Below are positions 7,808-11,812 of a stretch of 11,812 nt of DNA, in pieces (within the stretch, counting starts at the first letter, position 1; every line of letters begins with the position of its first letter). The notes under the pieces are model-generated. The model saw only the letters and a list, made by a program, of their open reading frames with translations, was not told where the DNA came from and searched no databases. Made by a program: the position numbers and the translations under genes. This DNA is from CBFGRU01 sp965651255 (lineage in GTDB: Bacteria; Planctomycetota; Phycisphaerae; Phycisphaerales; SM1A02), in contig CBFGRU010000079.1 in the NCBI GenBank assembly GCA_965651255.1, positions 1-11,812 on the forward strand, given 5' to 3'.

Positions 7808-7840
7808 AATGTACGGCATACGATGGTCGTTCCAAATCCG

Positions 7841-7846
7841 AGGAGA
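7841..7846 (+). promoter_or_regulatory. Ribosome binding site that fixes the start of the Bax inhibitor-like gene
   Basis: AGGAGA lies nine bases before the ATG at 7856. An upstream in-frame ATG at 7823 has no such site, so translation most likely begins at 7856. Confidence 0.75.
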
Positions 7847-7855
7847 ACCGCAGCC

Positions 7856-8677
7856 ATGAACTTCTCTCTTGATTCATCCAATCCCGCACTTCAGGCAGAA
7901 GGGGTTTCGGGTCCGAGCGCTTTCGAGCGCGCGATGTCGCCTTCGAACACCGCATCTCTCCAAGGCGTCGCCAACAAGACATTCATTCTGTGTGCCATCG
8001 CTATTGCCGCGGGAGGCGGCGGCTACTCGCTGGTCGCCATCATGCCCAGCATCATGTGGATCAGTGCGATCGCTTCAATGATCATCGCATTCGGGATCTA
8101 CTTTGTCCTGGCGGGCAAACCGCATCTGGCTCCGGTCGTCGCGCCCATATATGCCGTTGTCGAGGGCATCTTCCTTGGCGCACTCACCGGCGCGTTGGAC
8201 GGCATGCTCGCCAACATGGGATATCAGGTTGCGGGCGGACTCGCGCTTCAGGCCTTCATCATTACGGTGAGTTGTCTGCTCGCCATGCTTGGCCTGTATT
8301 CCGCTGGCATTCTCAAACCGACGCGGAAGTTTGTCGCCACCATCGTCACGCTCACCGGGGCGGTGATGGTCATCTACCTGATTTCATTCGTCCTGATGTT
8401 CTTTGGCATCCGCCTGCCGTTCATCACGATCGGCAGCGCACTGCAGGGCGGCACACCGGCCTTGATCGGTCTGGGACTGAACGTCGCGATTCTCGCCCTC
8501 GCCTCGCTCTGGTTGATTATCGACTTCGGGAAGGTCGAGGAAATCGTGAACAGTGGTTCACCGAAGAACATGGAGTGGTACGCCGGCTTCGCGTTGCTCG
8601 TCACGCTTGCGTGGATCTACTTCGAAGCGGTCAAGCTGGCCTTCCGCCTGGCGGTCATGTTTGGCGACCGCGAGTAA
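7856..8677 (+). CDS. Bax inhibitor-1 / YccA family integral membrane protein
   Basis: A 273-residue inner-membrane protein with a 40-residue polar N-terminus and about seven hydrophobic helices (roughly 42-62, 66-86, 94-112, 127-150, 158-184, 200-222, 241-265). Recognisable features are APIYAVVEGIFLGALTG (96-112), IIDFGKVEEIV (221-231) and NMEWYAGFALLVTLAWIYFEAVKL (split over 238-261), typical of the Bax1-I-like (PF12811) branch of bacterial BI-1 proteins. Family members such as YetJ are pH-sensitive calcium leak channels; acidic residues D223 and E257 in the last helices are the natural counterparts, though I cannot align them here. Physiological role unknown. The start is set by the AGGAGA site. 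A strong terminator lies 32 bases after the stop. Confidence 0.88.
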   Translation: MNFSLDSSNPALQAEGVSGPSAFERAMSPSNTASLQGVANKTFILCAIAIAAGGGGYSLVAIMPSIMWISAIASMIIAFGIYFVLAGKPHLAPVVAPIYAVVEGIFLGALTGALDGMLANMGYQVAGGLALQAFIITVSCLLAMLGLYSAGILKPTRKFVATIVTLTGAVMVIYLISFVLMFFGIRLPFITIGSALQGGTPALIGLGLNVAILALASLWLIIDFGKVEEIVNSGSPKNMEWYAGFALLVTLAWIYFEAVKLAFRLAVMFGDRE

Positions 8678-8709
8678 GCGATGATCACCATCTGAATCGT
8701 CGCGTCCAG

Positions 8710-8742
8710 GCGTCCCGCGCACCTTCGCGGGACGCTTTTCTT
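8710..8742 (+). terminator. Strong rho-independent terminator after the Bax inhibitor-like gene
   Basis: A perfect 10-bp stem, GCGTCCCGCG (8710-8719) and CGCGGGACGC (8726-8735), with a six-base loop is followed by TTTTCTT. Its T-run overlaps the TAA stop of the convergent GH172 gene (8741). Only the plus-strand side has the T-run, so it ends the phoH-like/BI-1 unit and not the opposing gene. Confidence 0.92.
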
Positions 8743-9856
8743 ATCGCATCAGGCGTCCGTTCACGGGTGGCAGCGTTGGGTTCGGTGCTGCGGGTGGCTG
8801 CTGATACCAGTAGGCCATCGAAATCAGGTCGTCAGCGAGCGGCTGAAACTTGCGTGTCGGATACCACCCCAGCGCCTGCACGGTCACGCGCAGTGTCTTC
8901 CGGAAATGCACCGGATCGGGAATGTGCCAGCGATAGAGCAGGTGCGTGGGCACACGCTGTGGATCGAGCAGCGCCTGCGGATATCCGAGGAACGCCGTCG
9001 AGAACGGAATGGGCTGGTTCACGCCATACTTGTCCGGCTCTGCAAAGCCCCACGCACCACCGAAGTAGTCCTCTGTGCCAGTGCCGCAGATCGTCGGATA
9101 CTGGCTTCCACCATCGCCATCGATGAAGAACTTCACCTCGCCCTCACCCCACCAGTCGTTGGCGAGCTGATTCCAGATGATGGAGGTGCCAACGTAATGC
9201 CCGCCGCTCGGAGCGAGGACTCCGTCGAGGATCACATGCTCGGGTACTTCGCGCGTGGTCGTCGATCGACGCCACTGCGTGTGCAGGTATGCCGCGTCAT
9301 CTTCAACTGGTTCTTTCGTCCATGTGATCTGATAGAAGAACTCTTCCTTCGGGTCGCCCGGATGACCGGGATGCACCGTCGGCCAGTCGTTCGTGATGGT
9401 GAATCGTATCCGCTTCCGAAAGGGCATCGGCCAGTACGAGTTCATCCCGCCGGTCGGATTGACCACAATCGGCATGCTGGCGATTCGTGCACGTCCGTTC
9501 GCACCATTGGCAAAGAAGTCGCACACCGGACATTCGATGGCGGGCGTCTCGTTGCCATCGTAATAGATACGAAGGGTAAAGAGCCGTGCGCGCGTTGAAT
9601 CGACGGTCATCCAGATGTGACGCACGATCCCCGGGCCGTCAATGTCGGCGAGCGTATGCGTTTCACCCGGTCTGATTCGCAGGCACGGACGTACTTTCCA
9701 ACCCCGGCCAAGCTCACTGGCGGCCTCGGTCGTGTGTTCATCATCTCCCACCGCTGCCATCGCTCCGCAGCCCACTTCTCCGGACGGGTTCTCGGCGCTG
9801 ATGGAGCGGGTTTCGACTCCCGGACGGAGACAATGGATACGGCCAAAATCAAACAT
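8741..9856 (-). CDS. Glycoside hydrolase family 172 (DUF2961) protein
   Basis: A 371-residue single-domain protein of the DUF2961 family, now GH172. The family includes difructose-anhydride synthase/hydrolase, fructosidases and arabinofuranosyl-acting enzymes. Seen: DIDGPGIVRHIWMTVD (71-86), YYDG (98-101), PVCDFFANG (110-118), NSYWPMPF (139-146), then the diagnostic GEGEVKFFIDGD (237-248) and ICGTGTEDYFGGAWGF (256-271). Glutamates 238, 240 and 262 are the likely catalytic acids, since family members use a pair of Glu in these two motifs. There is no signal peptide, so it should act in the cytoplasm on an imported sugar. The start is supported by an AAGGAGA site (9866-9872, minus strand) nine bases upstream. 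No transporter, regulator or other sugar enzyme lies next to it, so the substrate cannot be deduced. Confidence 0.9.
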   Translation of the reverse strand: MFDFGRIHCLRPGVETRSISAENPSGEVGCGAMAAVGDDEHTTEAASELGRGWKVRPCLRIRPGETHTLADIDGPGIVRHIWMTVDSTRARLFTLRIYYDGNETPAIECPVCDFFANGANGRARIASMPIVVNPTGGMNSYWPMPFRKRIRFTITNDWPTVHPGHPGDPKEEFFYQITWTKEPVEDDAAYLHTQWRRSTTTREVPEHVILDGVLAPSGGHYVGTSIIWNQLANDWWGEGEVKFFIDGDGGSQYPTICGTGTEDYFGGAWGFAEPDKYGVNQPIPFSTAFLGYPQALLDPQRVPTHLLYRWHIPDPVHFRKTLRVTVQALGWYPTRKFQPLADDLISMAYWYQQPPAAPNPTLPPVNGRLMR

Positions 9857-9865
9857 ACTCAGTCA

Positions 9866-9872
9866 TCTCCTT
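9866..9872 (-). promoter_or_regulatory. Ribosome binding site of the GH172 gene
   Basis: AAGGAGA on the minus strand, nine bases before the ATG at 9856. It confirms the start and makes this gene look more strongly translated than most others in the window. The rest of the 173-base divergent spacer (9857-10029) shows no promoter I can name. Confidence 0.75.
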
Positions 9873-10029
9873 CACCATCGCGACTCAGGATCGACCAACA
9901 TCTTCAGGGGGCCGGACCGGTAGTCAATCGTCTGACAGTGCTTCTCAGCCATCTCCCCCCTTTCAGCTCTCCCCTGAACGACAATCTGGAATCTTTCTGC
10001 GCCGGTGATGGTTAGAATCAACATCGACG

Positions 10030-10410
10030 ATGCTTGCTCGCCTCTGGCTCATCCTGCTCCTGATCTACCCCGGCTGTCTTCCGGCAACCGCCAGCGCGGC
10101 GATTGCGCCGTTGCCGGAAGTGGACCGCAGCATGACCTGTGTCATGCAGATGGATGGGGCTGGCTGCTGCTGTGGTCCGACCGGCTGCCCCTGCATCGTC
10201 AAGGATCATGAGCCCGACAAGACACCCGTTGCCCCTGCCCTTCCGGGCACGAACGGCCGTGATGTGTCGCTCGTCGCTGCGATTTCATTCAGCGAATTCA
10301 GTCCACTCGTTGCACCGACTGCAGTGCACGACATATGCGATTCTTTCTATCGCCAGCGACATCTTCCGATCCGGTCATTTCACATTCTGAAGTGCCTCTG
10401 GTTGACCTAG
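10030..10410 (+). CDS. Small exported cysteine-rich protein, possible metal binder
   Basis: A 126-residue protein with an N-terminal signal peptide (MLARLWLILLLIYPG core; probable cleavage near ASA at 21-23). The mature part carries a dense cysteine cluster: MTCVMQMD (C37), then CCCGPTGCPC (C46, C47, C48, C53, C55), plus C103 and C122. Such Met/Cys-rich exported peptides often precede metal-handling genes; here an HMA-domain lipoprotein and an outer-membrane transporter-like gene follow on the same strand. I do not recognise a named family. A metal-binding or metal-sensing role is inferred from composition and neighbours. C16 lies inside the hydrophobic stretch (YPGC), so a lipoprotein form, with cleavage before C16, is an alternative. 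No strong ribosome binding site precedes the ATG. Confidence 0.65.
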   Translation: MLARLWLILLLIYPGCLPATASAAIAPLPEVDRSMTCVMQMDGAGCCCGPTGCPCIVKDHEPDKTPVAPALPGTNGRDVSLVAAISFSEFSPLVAPTAVHDICDSFYRQRHLPIRSFHILKCLWLT

Positions 10411-10424
10411 GCGCGATCACTGCG

Positions 10425-10449
10425 CGCCCGATCTTTCACCGATCGGGCG
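10425..10449 (+). other. Intergenic hairpin downstream of the Cys-rich protein gene
   Basis: CGCCCGATC (10425-10433) pairs perfectly with GATCGGGCG (10441-10449) around a seven-base loop. No T-run follows, so it is not a textbook terminator. A competing shorter pairing, GCGCG (10411-10415) with CGCGC (10423-10427), shares bases with it. It may be an attenuator, an RNA stabiliser or a poor terminator between the first two genes of the cluster. Confidence 0.5.
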
Positions 10450-10470
10450 TCAGAGCTTTCACCCGCGGAT

Positions 10471-10490
10471 AGCGATTGATCACAATCGCT
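10471..10490. promoter_or_regulatory. Operator-like inverted repeat upstream of HMA lipoprotein gene
   Basis: AGCGATTG and CAATCGCT form a perfect 8-bp inverted repeat around ATCA (AGCGATTGATCACAATCGCT). It lies 46 bases upstream of the ATG at 10537, where a promoter and operator would be expected. It does not match the sites of well-known metal regulators that I can recall (for example TACAnnTGTA for CopY). Regulator binding is inference. Confidence 0.45.
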
Positions 10491-10536
10491 GCCGTTGTTC
10501 ATCGCACCTTTTCTTGATCCGGAGAATCTCTTCATC

Positions 10537-10944
10537 ATGTATCGCAATCTTCCCCAATTCGTTGCTGTCGCCGCTGCCACTCTGGTTGTGATGAGCGGCT
10601 GTGAAAAAACGACCGGAATGAACGGCGGCTTATCGGCCGGTAGCTCAACCTCCGATGCGACATCGGAATCGCGACCTGCTGCATCGCCGAGCGACTTCAG
10701 CACCGATCCGATTCAGGCCAACTCAGCCATGCTGCTCGTCTACGGCATGAGTTGCCCACTGTGCGCGACCAACGTTGACCAGCAGCTTCTGGCTGTTCCG
10801 GGCGTGCGCCAGGTGAATGTTGACCTCAGTAACGGATGGGTTCAGGTGTCATTCCACCCCGACAGCGTCAAACCTTCTGCGCGCGAACTCGCATCCGCGG
10901 TAGTTGAGAGCGGAATGACGATCGTCGATATCAACACCAACTGA
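10537..10944 (+). CDS. Lipoprotein with heavy-metal-associated (HMA) domain
   Basis: A 135-residue protein. The N-terminus is a lipoprotein signal with lipobox VMSGC, so C22 should be lipidated and the protein anchored in a membrane facing the periplasm. A Ser/Ala/Thr-rich linker (about 27-60) leads to an HMA fold: YGMSCPLCATNVDQQL (69-84) with the metal-binding pair C73 and C76, then VPGVRQVNVDLSNGWVQVSF (87-106) and a C-terminal helix. HMA domains (CopZ/Atx1/MerP type) bind Cu(I), Hg(II) or similar soft metals and hand them to partners. Tethering such a domain outside the cytoplasm suggests metal capture or delivery in the periplasm. The start is chosen at 10537 because of GGAGA at 10521-10525 and a proper signal peptide; the frame is open to an upstream ATG at 10495. 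The beta-barrel gene starts 22 bases downstream. Confidence 0.85.
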   Translation: MYRNLPQFVAVAAATLVVMSGCEKTTGMNGGLSAGSSTSDATSESRPAASPSDFSTDPIQANSAMLLVYGMSCPLCATNVDQQLLAVPGVRQVNVDLSNGWVQVSFHPDSVKPSARELASAVVESGMTIVDINTN

Positions 10945-10966
10945 CAATCTGCACGAGGAATCAAGC

Positions 10967-11812
10967 ATGCATTCCCAGGTCAGAACTTCGCTGGTGTTCC
11001 TGATCGGCGGTGCGATCATGGCGACGACCACCCTTGTTGTTCAGGCGCAACAGTCGTTCAACAACACATCGGCGGCACAACCGTCGACCGGTGTCGCACT
11101 GTTCAGGCAGACACTCGAGTACACGCGATACCGTGACGACCCCTCCCCCGCTGATCGCAGGATCGTGGAACTGAAGTTGGACACACAACTGGCGATCGGC
11201 CTGACCAGAGACCTGGCGATGATCGCCCGCATTCCGACGTACTACAAGGACGTCAGTTCCGATCATCCGGACGTCGATGGTGATGAATTCGACATCGGTG
11301 ATCCGCACATCATGTTCAAGTATCGGTTCTGGCAGCACGATACAGGGCCGATTGATACTCAGCGTTTGAGTCTGTTGATGGGTTTGGACATTCCGGTCGG
11401 CCGCGCCCCCTTCGGCAATCAGGGATGGGATCCCATGATCGGCCTGGTGTATACGAGTATCCAGGGACGGCATGGTGTCAATGCGGCAATTCGGTACAAG
11501 TTCAACACCAATGAACGCGACGGCCTGACAACCGGACCGGATGATTCACTGGCTGACACCGTGTTCCTCGATACGGCATACCTCTACCGGCTTGCACCTG
11601 CCACGTACAGCGCCGATACCCACGCTGCGTGGTACGCGATGGCGGAAGTCAACGCGACATACGAGACGAACGGAGACACCGAAGTGACCTTTGCTCCGGG
11701 CATCATGTATGAAGCGAGAAACTGGGTATTCGAAGCCATGTTCAAGCTGCCGATCGCCGCAGAAGTCGATCATCGGCCGGAAATCGATTACTCGTTCGGC
11801 GTCGGATTGCGA
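10967..11812 (+). CDS. Secreted outer-membrane transporter-like protein, N-terminal 282 codons (runs off window)
   Basis: An open frame from the ATG at 10967 continues to the last base without a stop. AGGA at 10956-10959, seven bases before the ATG, supports the start. A signal peptide (28 or so residues, cleavage near VQA-Q) is followed by alternating amphipathic strands rich in aromatic residues: FRQTLEYTRYRD, VELKLDTQLAIGLTRDLAMI (51-73 region), DIGDPHIMFKYRFW, LSLLMGLDIPVGR, VNAAIRYKFN, WYAMAEVNATYE, FAPGIMYEARNWVFEAMFKLPI and a terminal YSFGVGLR. This layout fits the PF13557-like transporter family (MetA-pathway phenol-degradation-like) of outer-membrane beta-barrels. These are often next to metal-efflux or HMA genes, as here. 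Substrate unknown. The final YSFGVGLR looks like a last barrel strand, so the true stop is probably close to the window end. Confidence 0.8.
   Translation, partial: MHSQVRTSLVFLIGGAIMATTTLVVQAQQSFNNTSAAQPSTGVALFRQTLEYTRYRDDPSPADRRIVELKLDTQLAIGLTRDLAMIARIPTYYKDVSSDHPDVDGDEFDIGDPHIMFKYRFWQHDTGPIDTQRLSLLMGLDIPVGRAPFGNQGWDPMIGLVYTSIQGRHGVNAAIRYKFNTNERDGLTTGPDDSLADTVFLDTAYLYRLAPATYSADTHAAWYAMAEVNATYETNGDTEVTFAPGIMYEARNWVFEAMFKLPIAAEVDHRPEIDYSFGVGLR

Noticed and set aside
7990..9126. 378-codon plus-strand open frame overlapping the Bax inhibitor-like and GH172 genes
   Set aside because: The product is dominated by His, Arg and Pro, typical of a shadow frame in GC-rich coding DNA, and both genes it covers have clear families and ribosome binding sites.
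8906..9598. 230-codon plus-strand open frame antisense to the GH172 gene
   Set aside because: No family pattern, and the opposite strand encodes diagnostic GH172 motifs throughout.

Overview
The window looks like ordinary chromosome of a moderately GC-rich Gram-negative bacterium, most likely a planctomycete of the Phycisphaerae type. This is inferred from three things: outer-membrane export (a porin-like signal peptide, a lipoprotein, a beta-barrel transporter), a small YWRWRTETAFG protein that I associate with planctomycetes, and a GH172 (DUF2961) enzyme and an ArsS radical SAM enzyme as accessory genes. No 16S or marker phylogeny is available, so the lineage is a judgement. I see no insertion sequence, phage gene, tRNA, rRNA or CRISPR array.

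Layout. At the left edge, the first 46 codons of an exported, probably porin-type protein lie on the minus strand (1-138). A 322-bp gene-free leader follows, with two small palindromes. Next come two minus-strand housekeeping genes: radA (DNA repair ATPase, 461-1993) and a class V aminotransferase-fold cysteine desulfurase (2055-3284, GTG start). A threonine synthase-type PLP enzyme (3356-4630) diverges from them. It converges, eight bases apart, on a 66-aa conserved small protein on the minus strand (4640-4840). An arsS-type radical SAM gene (4958-5968) diverges from that small gene and is followed by a 405-bp non-coding stretch with a strong terminator hairpin. A PIN-PhoH ATPase (6374-7807) and a seven-helix Bax inhibitor-1 family membrane protein (7856-8677) follow, probably as one unit ending at a strong rho-independent terminator (8710-8742). 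That terminator abuts the 3' end of a minus-strand GH172/DUF2961 gene (8741-9856).

The right end (10030 onward) is a likely metal-handling cluster on the plus strand: a small exported Cys-rich protein, a lipoprotein with a periplasmic heavy-metal-associated (HMA) CxxC domain, and the first 282 codons of a secreted outer-membrane transporter-like protein that runs off the window. Between the first two genes sit a hairpin and a near-perfect 20-bp dyad that could be an operator. This small exported relay, and the arsS gene with no arsM methyltransferase beside it in the window, are the most interesting parts. Nothing here is clearly a wholly new system.
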